This document shows, piece by piece, positions 31,620 to 43,550 of a stretch of 64,000 bases of DNA. Numbering within the stretch: position 1 is the stretch's first letter; each line of letters opens with the position of its first letter. This stretch comes from Hippopus hippopus (Eukaryota > Mollusca > Bivalvia > Cardiida > Cardiidae): contig OX328102.1 of assembly GCA_946811185.2 (NCBI GenBank), forward strand, positions 53,173,619 through 53,237,618, given 5' to 3'. Made by a program: the position numbers and the translations under genes. Under the pieces are notes generated by a model. That model was not told the origin of the DNA. It saw nothing but the letters and a program-made list of their open reading frames with translations, and did not search any database.

Positions 31620-32229
31620 GTCTGCTATGAGTTCACATTTTCAAATGATATTTGATACCTTTCAGGTAAGTTTCATCATAGCGGGCGCAAAAAAAAAACC
31701 CTCCAAATCTCGCAATTACTAGCCTTAAATCCGACATGGCCAACAAATAACAATCGATCAACCAGCCGAATAGGGCACGTTATACAGGCTCTAATATTGC
31801 ACGAACTGCAGTAGCTCTTGTACTAGTTTCTGTGATGAGACCGACAAGAGGATCATGCTTGGCCCTTACTGTTCATCTGAGAACACACAGAAAAAAAAAA
31901 GTGTTCGACAATCCAGTTCAACTACCCATAAGATTATTCCAGACGACCTTTCAAAAATAAAATTAAAGCAGATTTTGTACAGACAAGCAATAAAGAAAGT
32001 TCACCACAAGGGCTAGGCAAAAAGTAAGGCTTCTAAATAGTATGTTGTGACAAGACCTTGTTTGTAGCCCCACTGTTTGCTTTCATCATAGCTTTTAAAA
32101 TAGATGTTATTCAGATAGTCATTGTCAGAGCTTTTTCCTGATTAAATAAAAGTAAACATCTAGTCCAACCACAAAGTTTTTCAACAGTTTGATCCAGTCA
32201 TACACTTTTGGTCATACAACAGTTTCTGT
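31620..32229. other. intergenic, nothing recognised
   Basis: Unique-looking AT-rich DNA between a MITE and a SINE. Confidence 0.4.
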
Positions 32230-32536
32230 TGATTGATTGTATGGTGTTTAACGCCGTTTTCAACATTATTTCAGTTATATCGCGGCGGCCAGTGCACCTA
32301 TCCATGCTTTCCTGGAGTCTCTTTTACCACTACTCTGCACAATTTTCTTTCCAAGCCACTGGCTGCTTTCCCACATAACCATCGTCGAGCCAATGGTCAG
32401 CGGTGGGAGAATAATGAATCCTGTCGCAATGACTATCATCAATCCTCAGAAAAGAAATTGGCCGAGCCAGGGATCGAACCCACTACCCCCTGTTCTCAAG
32501 TCCTGCACGCTACTGACTGAGCTACCCGGGCTCGGC
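32230..32536 (-). mobile_element. full-length tRNA-derived SINE
   Basis: Head CCGGGTAGCTCAGTCAGTAG and B box GGTTCGATCCCTGG on the minus strand; tail GGCGTTAAACACCATACAAT. Its B box is the closest to the tRNA consensus. Confidence 0.85.
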
Positions 32537-33189
32537 ACAATAGTTTCTGAATTTTACCTAGAGGTTGCATACGTATATAAGTACCCAATTTGTTTCTTTA
32601 AATAGATTCTCAATTTAAAAAATAATAATAATAATTGAATTTACTATTCATTTCTTCAGTATTTTCGAAGGGCCATATCTCCTGTACAAACAAATGATCA
32701 AATTGAAAATTTGAAGCTGCTCACGTTCCCATGGTACAAAGGCACCTATTAAAATTTCAGCAGAATTGGTTGAAACAGTAGGAGGAGAAAAGGACAAAAA
32801 TTGCAAGTAAGTACATGTACATACAGAAAGACCCACAATCTAATCTTAAGATAACCCTCCCCCTATCTTAATATATGGGGTATAAAAAGATTCTTAAAAG
32901 ACCATTGCTGCCTTCCTAGTTCCTGCATAACATTAACTATGGAAAGGGTTAATAATGGTTGAAAATAATTCATAGTTGTTGACAAGTATAGTATTGCAGC
33001 CATTTAAATTTGATCACGATATTTTCAAAAGACATCGGGGGTAAGATAAAAAATGGGTAAATGCCAGTGTAACACGACACATTACAAGCTTGTAAAAATA
33101 AAGGTACTCTCCCTTAGTACATCTATTACAACTGTAGTTACCTTTGTGGCCTGCACAGATCACCGTCAAATACACAAAACATGCAGCAG

Positions 33190-33370
33190 GGCCTGCTCTG
33201 GCTTTTTTTTTTTTCTCTCGCCACTATTTTCGCCAATTTAAAAAACTTTTCGCCACTTTTTTTATTTATGAGCCATTTTTTTCGCCACTTTTCGTAATTT
33301 ATTACCATTTCTTTCACCACTTTTCTTAATTTATGAGCCATTTCTTGCTACTTTTTCGCTACTTTCCTTT
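33190..33370. repeat. cryptic TTTTCGCCACTTTTT repeat
   Basis: Several irregular copies of TTTTCGCCACTTTTT or ACCATTTC-like units; the inverse, GGCGAAAA and GTGGCGAA-type sequence, appears at 34735-35000. Confidence 0.6.
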
Positions 33371-33514
33371 TTACTACCATTTATCCCCCTTTATTCCGTT
33401 CAGGTATCAGACACAGAGAAGAAGGTTTTTTTTTATGGTTTTTTTTTTTTCCAATTTTAATTCATTTGTACAAACATGGAAACATGAATGATGAAAATTA
33501 CATGATGGGGATTT

Positions 33515-33741
33515 AATCCTTTAGCACATGACACAATTTTAGACACATCCAAACCCAAAGCATATACAGACATCAATTTTAAATGTTGCCGAAATAGTGG
33601 AAGATTGTCTGTGATAGGATAGAAAACATTATTTGAAAAGGAGAAAATGCTGGTCACTAGCACTTTTTTCTTTTCTCACAATGTTTTCATAAGTCTCCTT
33701 TATTGAGGTTGTTAAAAAGTTGGCATTGTGTGGGTTGATAA
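33515..33741 (-). mobile_element. TTAA MITE copy, reverse
   Basis: Hairpin AAAATGCTGGTCACTAGCAC; borders decayed. Confidence 0.65.
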
Positions 33742-33759
33742 AACAAACAAAAAAAAAAC

Positions 33760-34689
33760 CATGGTAAAAACGCAATGTAGTTAAATTCTGTTTGAATCTA
33801 GAAGCAGACTTGTGCTGCAAGTAGACAGTATTTCTTCCATGAACTTTACAGGAGAAATTATACTATGTGATGAAAGAATTTCTGTATGCCTGTGTTGAGT
33901 GAAAAACAGTTGAATCTTACTATCACTTTTGGATATGATTTGCTTATCAAAGAAAAAAATGAGAAGGATTTTTATCTACTTGTTGACTCAAAAGAACATT
34001 ATCTGACCATTGGGTTTTGATTGCTTTGTAATTTATGACCCCATTGATGCAGAGTCACACATTACTTCAAACCCTGACATTTCTCATCAGATTACAAAAA
34101 ATGTCCAGAGTGATGAGAAAAGAAAAAAAAAAAAACTTCTTCACGGCTGTAATGAGGACCAACCACAATCTTGATTCAAAAACATAACTAGGACTTGGTA
34201 AAATTTAAAAGAATTAAACCTAACAAGGTTTACAGAGATGTAATGTATATAGTCAATAAAACAGCTGATAGGAAGGAAAAGGTCTAGTGTATTCTAAAAA
34301 TAGAATGCTATAAATAGAACACTGCATTGCAGATTTTGCTTGAGCTGCCGATGTGAGGAAGGCAAATGATTGTTTTCAAGATTTTTTAATCCTTTGGTTT
34401 ACCATCCATCATTGTAATGTATTAAAAAATATTTGTAAAGAATATCTCCAGCTGTAAGAATAAGTAATTCTGCTTTATTTTAGGACTATTCATTTATTGA
34501 GAATCAGTACTGATCGTCTGACGTCATTTAAACAAATAAGCAGACGCTTTACCTGTGGGAAAAAAAGACAGGTTTTCATAGGATAAAGGGGTTGATTTAG
34601 CGAGTTAGTAACAGATATGGATCATAACACTGTGCTGTCTTGTCTAAATTTACAAAGTTGATAAAGGATAACTGGCGTCACCCTTTGTC
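33760..34689. other. intergenic, nothing recognised
   Basis: No ORF above noise and no clear repeat. Confidence 0.4.
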
Positions 34690-34734
34690 TTAGATAGCCA
34701 ATATTTCATGAATATAGCCAGGTCGGGAATTTTT

Positions 34735-35000
34735 TAAGGCGAAGTTTTTTCGCCGTGCTAGCTTGACGAGGCAAAGTTGAGCCATTGAAGGTGACTTCTT
34801 CGCCCACGTCGCCCGGTACGGCTGTAGCTTGTTACCTGCTTCACCCTTTCTCCACTTGTCTCGTGAGTTGAGACAAACACTGAAGAAATGCCTATAAAAA
34901 AAAAAAACTTTCGCCACTTATTTTCGCCAGTTAAAGAAAAAATTCGCCACTTGTTCAGAATTTTCGCATTTGGCGAAAATGGCGAACGGCAGCGCGGGCC
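34735..35000. repeat. GGCGAA-rich repeat, relative of 33190-33370
   Basis: CTTTCGCCACTTATTTTCGCC and GGCGAAAATGGCGAACGGC; shares GGGCC-TGC-GCAG flanks with the other segment in inverse order. Confidence 0.5.
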
Positions 35001-35347
35001 CTGCATGCAGTCTGCCCTTTGAGCTACATTGTCGGTTTTAATGACACATTCTAGAGAAAAGCAACCTTGAAAATGAAATCACATGTATTTAGCTAATATG
35101 TATTATTTCTTTATTATTTAATACAAAAAAAAAAAAAAATGAATGTCTGTTTAGATCTATTCCATGCTTTAAGGGATATTATTTAAACTGATGAAGAAAG
35201 TGAAATAAAGCAAAGCGAGATAGGTAAATTTACTTTCACAATATATTACATTCTGATAAAGGTAACTCTCCCATCAATAACAAACAAAAAGTAATCTACC
35301 CAAACATGATTATGTCATTCTTCATCACATTCATACAAAAATATCAT

Positions 35348-35564
35348 TATGTAACTCTGCCAGACAATAAAATTTTCGGCTTGTCAAAAGTGAAAGCATT
35401 TGCAGACAACAAATTAAATGCTGCTCAAATTATATGATTCATCTATAAAAAGAGTTGAAAACATTCTGGAGGAGCAAATGCATTTTCTCCTTTTCTCACA
35501 ATGTTTTTAACAGCCTTCTTCACCAAGGTGGTTAATGTCTGAAATGTTTTGTGAAAGGCTAACT
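35348..35564 (-). mobile_element. TTAA MITE copy, reverse
   Basis: GACAATAAAATTTTCGGCTTG arm; hairpin shortened. Confidence 0.65.
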
Positions 35565-36079
35565 CCTTACTGCAAAGGTCATTTTTGGACCTACCAGACA
35601 AAATTGAAAATTACTTAAAAAAAAGTTTGATGGAGGCAAATATCCTTTTTAAACTGTAAGTAATATGTCATTAATTGTCACATGACATGTTGTCTTTATT
35701 GTACTATATTTGGGTGTAAAGAAATACACGTTCTGTTTCGGAAAACATTGTGGCAAAGAAGCAAATGTTTGAAACAAGCAATTATTCCTTTTTTAACAAT
35801 CATCTCCAAAGCTACCAACTATAGAGGCATGAAAAAAGATACCTGTAGGCCTAAATTCATCACATATTTTGAGATTTTGTACAAGATTTATTAATCTATG
35901 TATCGTTCCCCCCTCAAAAAAAAATATGTAATGCTCATCCTCCAATATTCTGTAAATAAAGACCAAATACATTAAACCTTGTGATGGAGAAACTGTAAAA
36001 ACAAAATCTACCTTCTCAAAAACAATGGCACATTTGCAACAATACTCCTGATTGTATCCACCAAGGACACTAAATCCAT

Positions 36080-36300
36080 TTATATAAGGCATGCTCTGTG
36101 AAAAGAAGGCATAATGCGTCTGCAAAAAATATTGACCCAGGTAAGACTGGGCAGTCCACACTAGCTGACCTAAGTCAAAACTTTTTGCTTTTGGTGAATT
36201 TTCTGCATGCAAAAGGGCCAGTGTACCTCATGATTCACTTGGTTGTTTTACAAATGAATTCCATGACAAGCCATCTGATAAGCCGAGTTATGTCTTGTCC
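36080..36300 (-). mobile_element. family B MITE
   Basis: CGTCTGCAAAAAATATTGACC and TTTTCTGCATGCAAAAGGGCC; hairpin diverged. Confidence 0.6.
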
Positions 36301-36329
36301 AAATAGATGACTAGCCTTTTCATGCTGAA

Positions 36330-36455
36330 CTGGGCCCGTAAACACCAACCATTCTTAAGAGTGTTCTCAGTCTTATTCTCCTGAATTTTTTAAGTTTGAA
36401 TATAACACAACTTCTGATTGGCTAAGAAAACTCTTAAGAATGGTTGGTGAATAAG
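36330..36455. mobile_element. palindromic repeat GGGCCCGTAAACACCAAC type
   Basis: CACCAACCATTCTTAAGAGTG and its inverse CTCTTAAGAATGGTTGGTG close a ~120-bp hairpin containing CTTCTGATTGGC, as at 29925. Confidence 0.7.
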
Positions 36456-36943
36456 CCTCCTGGTGTAATATTTAAAACTGTTGGTGAATATAGGCCTTGA
36501 GCATAATCAGAGCTTTACTTTTTTGCAATAAAACAGGGCTGGGTGTTGGTGAAAAACTGTAAATGACAGATAATAGAAAATTATAGCTAAAATGTCGTCA
36601 AGATAGATAATGTCCATAAAATAAATAAAAAGTTCAAGGCCAAAATGAAACCTTTGAAGCCAGTCTCCAAATTCTAAGCAACAGACAATAAAAACAATGA
36701 CACAGTAAACCCTGTACCTCTGTAACAATACCCAACAGTGTATTTTCATTGCACAGACAGATTCAATAACTGAAACTGAAATTATCATCGAAGAAAAAAA
36801 TGCTGTGGAGGCTAGACGAGTATTTTTCTGGATTGAAAGAATAATATCTTTATACAGCTCTTCAATTTGAGCCTATACTGTTTGGACTCCATAGAATTTG
36901 TCTTGGACAGTTACGGTTATTACACACAACTTGGGTTTAAGAC

Positions 36944-37165
36944 TTAACCAGATAACCAAATTTTAGACTTGTCCATATTGAAAGCATTTGCAGATGACAA
37001 ACTAAAAGTGGTGCAGACAAGAAGATTTGTCTATGAAAGAGTAAAAAACATTGCAGGAAAAGGACAAAATGCTGGTAAATAGTATTACTTCTCCTTTTCT
37101 ACAATGTTTTTAAAAACTGTCATCTTCAGAGTCCCTAAAATTCAGATCTTTTGGTAAAAGGTTAA
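36944..37165 (-). mobile_element. TTAA MITE copy sharing its TTAA with the next
   Basis: Reverse copy whose right TTAA (37162-37165) is also the left border of the following forward copy. Confidence 0.8.
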
Positions 37166-37388
37166 TCCTTTTTCAAACAATCTTGTGTTTCAACTACCCT
37201 GATGGAGAATACTTTTATAAACATTGTGCGAAAGAAGAAAACACTAGTAACCAGCATCTTCTCCATTTCCAACAATGTTTTCAACCCTTACAAACACAAA
37301 TACCATTGTCTGAGCTACAATCAATCTGTTGTCTGCAAATGCTTCCAATTTGGATCAGTCTAATAATTTTTTGGCTGTTAAAGGGTTA
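37162..37388 (+). mobile_element. TTAA MITE copy sharing its TTAA with the previous
   Basis: Forward copy fused to the previous one at one TTAA; end GTTAAAGGGTTAA. Confidence 0.8.
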
Positions 37389-37479
37389 AGGGAAGATATA
37401 GTTTATCTGTATTTTTTACACTGATACCAAGTATCATCTGAATTTCTGATCATGTGAATGTTATGTATGGTCTGACTTT

Positions 37480-37710
37480 GTTAAACTCCTTAGCACATGA
37501 CAAAATTCTAGACTTGTCCAATTTGAGAAAATTTATGGACGAAAAATTGAGTGTGCTTAACATGATGAAACTTAGCTATGATAACAGAAAAAATTGTGGA
37601 AAAAGCAGGAATCTGTTAGTTACCAAAAATTTTCCTTTTCCCACCCTATCGGTAAAGATATTCTTCCTCAGCGTCGTGAGAAACAAGTCTGTTTTGTAAA
37701 AGATTGAGTT
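37480..37710 (-). mobile_element. TTAA MITE copy, reverse
   Basis: CTTAGCACATGACAAAATTCT start and CAGCGTCGTGAGAAAC end recognisable. Confidence 0.65.
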
Positions 37711-37900
37711 TTTACCAAACAATACCCCACTTTTTTTTTTTCAATTTTGAGGAGTCAAAAATTCTACCATCTGGTAAAGACTAACATGAAATTATAGGTA
37801 ACACACAAATTATGTTGTGAGCAATGGATTGTAGTCACTAACCTTTTAAAGCTTATGTTTTCCCTATAGCAGACACTGAGGGCCAACAGATAAGAATACT

Positions 37901-38128
37901 TTAACCTTTCACCATACAATGCTGAATTTTAGCAACCTGGAGAAAGAATGCTGTTGAAAACATTGTGGGAAAAGGAGAAAATGCTGGTTACCAGCATTTT
38001 CTCCATTTCCCACAATGTTTTCTACCCTTTCAAAGAAAAATTCCATTTCTGAAAGCATTTTCAATTTTTTATTTCAAACTGATTTCAATTTAGACCAGTT
38101 TCAACTTTTGCCATCTGGTAAAGAGTTA
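37901..38128 (+). mobile_element. TTAA MITE copy
   Basis: Both TTAA borders and a perfect AATGCTGGTTACCAGCATT hairpin. Confidence 0.85.
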
Positions 38129-39051
38129 AAAAGCACTGTAAGATAAGCTCATAATCAGTATCCTCCTTTGCCACTCTGTTTTTCTTGAATGACTCCGCAT
38201 TGATATTGGTTGCTTTATTATATTTAAAAAACGTTACTAAAAAGATGCATTCTCAATTTCAAATTGATCCATAAAATGTCTTCTGAAGGCCAATTTGAAT
38301 TTGTCCTTAACCAAAAAAAACTATACATAGTATTTTTAGTGCATACATACTTTCTCAGGCATCCCATAGTCAATACAACTTCATTTATTCTGCGTATAGA
38401 AATGAAAATAAACAGCAACTTACACCCTATTGATACGCTTCAAAAAATAGCTTAGTCCAAAACCCAAATACAGAACCCACATAAAGCAAAAAAAATAATA
38501 CTAAAATTAACCCCTAACCAAAACCTCTATTCAGATGACCCCCAGAGAGACAGCCTTTAAAAGCAAGGTAGAAAAAGGAGAAACGTGATTAGCATTCTCC
38601 TTTTCTAACAAGGTTTTCTAACCTTTCAAAGACAAATTCCATCATTCAAGAAACATCAATATGTTGTCTGTGATCTTTGACTTACAAGTTATCCCATACA
38701 CTTTAAGATAATCTGGCAAATAAAGCACTACATTCTCAAAATATTGGGTCTTATTTAACAACTAGATATTTACCCTCCATTTAAATTTTGATATTATCAG
38801 GATAAAACATGTCTTCAATCATTAACTCTTTTTACCCCAGCTTCAAAAATTAAACTTTGCCTGATGCCAGTATTTTACATTAAATACATGTATGGCTAAA
38901 ATAATGGGATATGTCTTCAGTATGGTTGACAACATTGTGGAAAAGGGAGATGCTGCTGCTTTAGAGCATTTCTTCCTTTTCTCACCATGTTTCCAAAAAC
39001 TGTCTTTCTCTGGATCATTAAAACTTGGGCTTATTTTTTAAAGGCTTGGCC

Positions 39052-39278
39052 CTTAACCACTCAATCCTAGGAATTAACCACACTGAAAGAAGAAGGCTTT
39101 TGAAAACATTATGAGAAAAGGAGAAAATGCTTGTATTCACCAGCATTTTCTCCTTTTCCCATTATGTGTTCTACCCTTTCAAAGGCAGAGGTCATCTTTT
39201 GAGCAACATCGAACTTGGCATTTGCAAAATGCTTTCAGTTTGGTTGAGTCTGAAATTTAGTTGTTTGATAAAGAGTTA
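39052..39278 (+). mobile_element. TTAA MITE copy
   Basis: Both borders present; hairpin loop enlarged (GCTTGTATTCACCAGC). Confidence 0.75.
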
Positions 39279-39682
39279 AGTTGCTTGTATAAATTGTTAC
39301 AATTGATTCTTTTAATCTTCACTGCCAAATATGTTTTCAGATGATCTGAAACATGTAAAGCCTTGAAATACCCTAATTTGTTTTAATTAGCTACAGGGTT
39401 TTCCATGACCCCATTTCTTTAAACTTAAGCCCACAAATTTTCTGAATGTCCCCCAAAGTTGAGTCTGAAATTTAGTTGTTTGATAAAGAGTTAAGTTGCT
39501 TGTATAAATTGTTACAATTGATTCTTTTAATCTTCACTGCCAAATATGTTTTCAGATGATCTGAAACATGTAAAGCCTTGAAATACCCTAATTTGTTTTA
39601 ATTAGCTACAGGGGGGGGGGTGTTTCCATGACCCCGTTTCTTTAAACTTAAGCCCACAAATTTTCTGAATGTCTCCCAAAGT
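39244..39682. repeat. ~218-bp near-identical tandem duplication
   Basis: Two consecutive copies starting GTTGAGTCTGAAATTTAG. The main difference is a G-run at 39611-39620 in the second copy against GGG in the first. Confidence 0.88.
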
Positions 39683-40137
39683 TAACACATTTCCCTTCTT
39701 AAATTCATTTAAAGGGAGGTCAGATGACCCCCATTTGACAAAGTCTATGGAAAACCTTATAAAAAATGTTCTAAGATTTGAACTTTGTAGCAATCTGCCG
39801 GTTCAACATGTCCTTCACTAACTATTGATTGTGGAAAGGAACAAGGCTAATGTGTCTGTTGGTGGTACACCTGCTTCCCTGAATGGAGTTGAAAAAGATC
39901 GGTCAGTCAAAGTAAAGAAAATGTTAATCACTTCTTTTCATCTGATAAGATATGTAATACCGATGTTGATTTGGATTACATGTCCTATTAAAATGATTTT
40001 CATCTTCCAATGGCCTCTGGCACTGCTTGCCTCTCATTTTGTAAGAATGCTTTATGGACATAAACTTTTTATCTGACGCCAAGAATTTCTAAGCATATTG
40101 TTGCTGGTTTCTGATGATTTCTTGTGGAAAATGTCAC

Positions 40138-40143
40138 TTTATT
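40138..40143 (-). promoter_or_regulatory. candidate polyadenylation signal for SMIM30
   Basis: AATAAA on the minus strand about 230 bp beyond the SMIM30 stop codon. The distance is plausible for a short 3' UTR; there is no transcript evidence. Confidence 0.4.
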
Positions 40144-40370
40144 TCAGATCAACCAGATACAAGATGGTAGAAGGTATTTCTTACTGTAGGTCCCGTTGTG
40201 CTTCAAAATGGCAACGACATCTCTCATTCACACACAGCACCACTCTGCACAAAATGAACAAATGAAATTATGTGGAAATATTTGATCAGTATGCTTTGGA
40301 ATGGTGTAAAAATATTAGTTTAAAATGTTAATTGCATCACAAAAGTTCGTAGAACGCCCACCGACCTAAT

Positions 40371-40544
40371 TTAGCCGGCTCTCTTTCTTGCGTAGTATCC
40401 TAAACAAGCACAGATTCCCAGAATTCCAATAATAAGTCCCAATACTAAAGCTATGGCATCACCAGCATCAAATGCCGAGACTCCGGGAAAAAGAGTACAG
40501 AGAATTGCAACAACAAGTTGAACGAACATCATGTTGTCAGCCAT
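40371..40544 (-). CDS. SMIM30: SMIM30-like single-pass membrane microprotein (57 aa)
   Basis: A one-exon ORF of 57 codons. The N-terminus (aa 5-24) is hydrophobic and ends PGVSA, like a signal or anchor sequence. FDAGDAIAL then leads into a membrane helix (aa 30-49) and a short positive tail, GYYARKRAG. The AGDAIAL and GICACLG-YARKR pattern is that of the vertebrate microprotein SMIM30, reported at ER/Golgi membranes. I chose the ATG at 40544 (context AAGATGG, strong) over an in-frame ATG at 40577, which adds an unlikely MTYHVIRDLAK. A reverse AATAAA lies at 40138-40143, about 230 bp past the stop. The assignment rests on remembered family sequence, not a search. Confidence 0.85.
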   Translation of the reverse strand: MADNMMFVQLVVAILCTLFPGVSAFDAGDAIALVLGLIIGILGICACLGYYARKRAG

Positions 40545-40842
40545 CTTCGCCAAATCACGTATCACGTGATATGTCATATGATCTTTCTAAGGTTAAAGAA
40601 CATTTATACCGGCACTTTCCGGTATGTATGTGTGAGACTGTTAGTGACTGAATGCTTGAGAAAAAACGATAATGGAACGCTTACAGTAAATGAAAAAGAA
40701 CTTTGCAGATCTAGCAATCTTAGACTAACATCTATATATTTATTGAGTAAACGTTTATTTATTTTAAAATTCAAAGTAATGATTGTCGTTTTGAAAAGTA
40801 GTCCGGTACCCACATTACCTCATTCGGCATACCTCGGGTGCA

Positions 40843-41062
40843 TTCGGCATACCTCGGTGATGGGAGCCATCAAATCCCTCGGCTGTATCTGGTGGATTGA
40901 TATGCACCAGATCGGTACATACCTGGAAATACGCCGGTTTACCATTCTGAAAATTGTAAGGCTCCTCTTAAAAAAGAAAACCTGAGTTTCAATTTTCTAT
41001 CGAAATCTTTCTAACTATATTTCAGTTGAGTTGGAAAACAGTTCGTACATTCATTATTTAAC
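40843..41062. repeat. direct repeat R, copy 1
   Basis: GGTGATGGGAGCCATCAAAT to AACAGTTCGTACATTCATTA; reappears at 41266 on the other side of a 210-bp block. Confidence 0.8.
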
Positions 41063-41265
41063 GTGGTTTATCAATTCCGATTGAAGTTTTCACCGACAGA
41101 TAAACAGATGTGAATAACTTCATCGAGGTTGTTTATGTAATTGCTAAATGACTGACAGAGGCGCGCCATGTATAAGATCACGTGGTTCGCAGTTCAAATG
41201 GAAACGACCGTTATACGGACGAGGTTAGATGTAGGTACGGAATCGGCCGAGTTGTGACGAGTGAC
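41055..41265. repeat. repeat block upstream of SMIM30, also upstream of copine
   Basis: Contains AACTTCATCGAGGTTGTTTA, TAAGATCACGTGG and GAGGTTAGATGTAGGTACGG; matches 50275-50525. It lies about 0.5-0.7 kb before the SMIM30 ATG. Confidence 0.8.
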
Positions 41266-41475
41266 CTCGGGTGATGGGAGCCATCAAATCCCTCGGCTGT
41301 ATCTGGTAGCTTGATATGCACCTACACGGTACATTTCATCGCCGGGAATACGCCGGTTTACCGTTCTGAAAATTGTAAGGGCTCCTCGTAATTTTAGAAA
41401 ACTGGAGTCTCAATTTTCTATCGAAATCTTTCTAACTATATTTCAGTTGACAAACAGTTCATACATTAATTTTTG
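41266..41475. repeat. direct repeat R, copy 2
   Basis: Same order of motifs (CTCGGCTGTATCTGGT, CGCCGGTTTACC, CTATATTTCAGTTGA) with about 10-15% differences by eye. Confidence 0.8.
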
Positions 41476-41479
41476 GCAG

Positions 41480-42489
41480 CGGGTTTACCCCGCTGTCATA
41501 GTTCCCACATCATGTGTGCATGTATACTGATTTTTTAAGCAAACTATCTTTATCTAAGTCAGACTTTTGCTTCTGGCAGGATATGCGTGTAAACAAAACG
41601 AGTTTCGTACACTAACAAAATAGTTCTGCCAATAATATTCAAACAAAGCAGTTCAACTTGATACTGTATGTTCTCTGAAAAAAATGTTTCAGTTGTCTTT
41701 TTAATTTCAGGTAAGAAAAGATTTTCAGCTTAAATAAAACAAAAACCGTGCCGGGTTTAACACCTCTCCACCTAGACTGGTATCAGTCCGTTAAATAGAA
41801 CATTTTCATAGGCTCTGTAAGTCTCGTTTAGATGAAATGCACTTCCGTGATCACTGGTCGCCATATTAAGATTTTTTCCACCGTTTTGCAAATGTATGTA
41901 CCGACATTCGTGACGCTACACTGATGTGTATGTTATTCAAGTTCTCAAAAATGGGTTTGGAGAGGAAAAACCGGAGATGAAAGGTGTTGGTAAGAGTTAA
42001 AATATTGTTGAGAAATAATGCTGTGATTTAAAAACAGGCCGTGGAAATCGGCGAAAATCCGTAACCCAGTTTTCGTACATCGTTGCAATGAACATGTACT
42101 CGGTCGATTTCTGATCTTAAGAGGTCAAACTAACCTAGTTATGGCAATAAAATATTTTTTTTAAGCATTTCATTCTAGAAATGCACTCTGATCGCGTCTT
42201 CAGAGGCGTTTAGAAACATATTGCCGTTTTGATGTGTTTCGCACCAGGGTAGTTTCGCACCTAAGTCTCCTTTGCACCATATCAAATGTTGCCGATAATG
42301 ACAGTTGCAATTACTCGGCCTCATTTTATTCATTGAATTGCCTTAGACAGCCAATTAAACCCATAGGACCAAAGAAAATTCTTAACTGGTCGTGAATCCA
42401 TGGCTTCAAAACCTATTTTGGCATCTTTTGTTGAATTATTTTCAGGTAAATTCATCATTTCACTGGGAACTGGGTAAACAGGCTTAACC
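41480..42489. other. intergenic, nothing recognised
   Basis: Unique-looking sequence upstream of SMIM30; CTGACA/GTAAG-type splice motifs occur but no coding exon could be joined. Confidence 0.4.
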
Positions 42490-42675
42490 CTTTCTAGAGC
42501 GCCGAATAAATCAAAGAGGCGTTTTCATTCTATAAATAAGATCGTAAGAATAATGTTGAAGTTGCCCTTGTCTGGAATGTCTTAGCAAAGTGATCAATGT
42601 AGATCAGAGATCAGACTGCACTTGATGTACATTGATCGCAAAAGCAACTAAAGTGGTCAAAGGCACTTTGAGGGT
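42490..42675 (+). mobile_element. degenerate family C MITE
   Basis: AATGTAGATCAGAGATCAGACTGCACTTG and a GGTCAAAGGCACTTTGAGGG end. Confidence 0.5.
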
Positions 42676-42679
42676 TATA

Positions 42680-43310
42680 ACAAAGAATTATAGACTATTT
42701 GAATAATCAAGATCAGTACTTGTGCTTGCCTATTTAGATGTAGCCCTTACAAATGTAATGTTTCTAATGATGAAATATTCTGCAGAGTCTTTTTAAATAC
42801 ATTACTTTATCCTATTTTTTTCTGCAGGAGGGCAGATAGGCCATGAAATCCTAACTTCAGATTCTACAGTTGTCACTATGATGATGGTCTAAGAGGAAAT
42901 GGGCCAAGCTTGTTATTTTTCAGCAAAGTGAAATTTCCAGATAAAGCTACAGCAATGAGGTTACTATATTGCAGTACATGTATTTTGATTATCTAGAATT
43001 CTGAAATGTTTAACAAAAATGATCTATTAAGAGAATTAAAGTCAAATTTGACTTACACTTTATAGTTTTAATGTTTTAATATTGGTACAAGTGGTTAATG
43101 AGACACATATTACAATACTGTTTTAATTGATGGTACAAATGAAATTAACGTAAACCTGATATTGATTGTGCAATATGTTTTGAAAACATTTCCACCTCCA
43201 TTGCCTTCATAATGCATGATTGCCTTCGCAGGGAGAATCATACATTGATGAAACATAGTACATGTGGCTTTAAATGTCACTCTCTAGATTTGTTTTTCTT
43301 TTTTACACAT
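42680..43310. other. intergenic, nothing recognised
   Basis: AT-rich with only short ORFs. Confidence 0.4.
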
Positions 43311-43313
43311 GTA

Positions 43314-43550
43314 ACTCTTTAACAAGTATTTAAATTTTAGACTTGATCAAGTTTACAAATAGTATTTGCAGAGGGAAAATAAAATTTGGCTCTAAAGATG
43401 GGTTTTGGCAAAGAAAAGGGTAGAAAACATTGTTGTGGGACAAAATGCTGGTAACCAGGAATTTCTTATCCAACAATTTTCTCAATACCTTTTACCTCAG
43501 GGTACTCCCATAAACACTGGAAAAAGACCAAACTTTGCAAAAACTGACAT
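43314..43550 (-). mobile_element. TTAA MITE copy, reverse
   Basis: TAACTCTTTAACAAGTATTT start, AGACTTGATCAAGTTTAC arm, reduced hairpin. Confidence 0.6.

Noticed and set aside
35793..36212. 139-aa minus-strand ORF
   Set aside because: Half of it is a family B MITE and the rest lacks any recognisable pattern or splice context.
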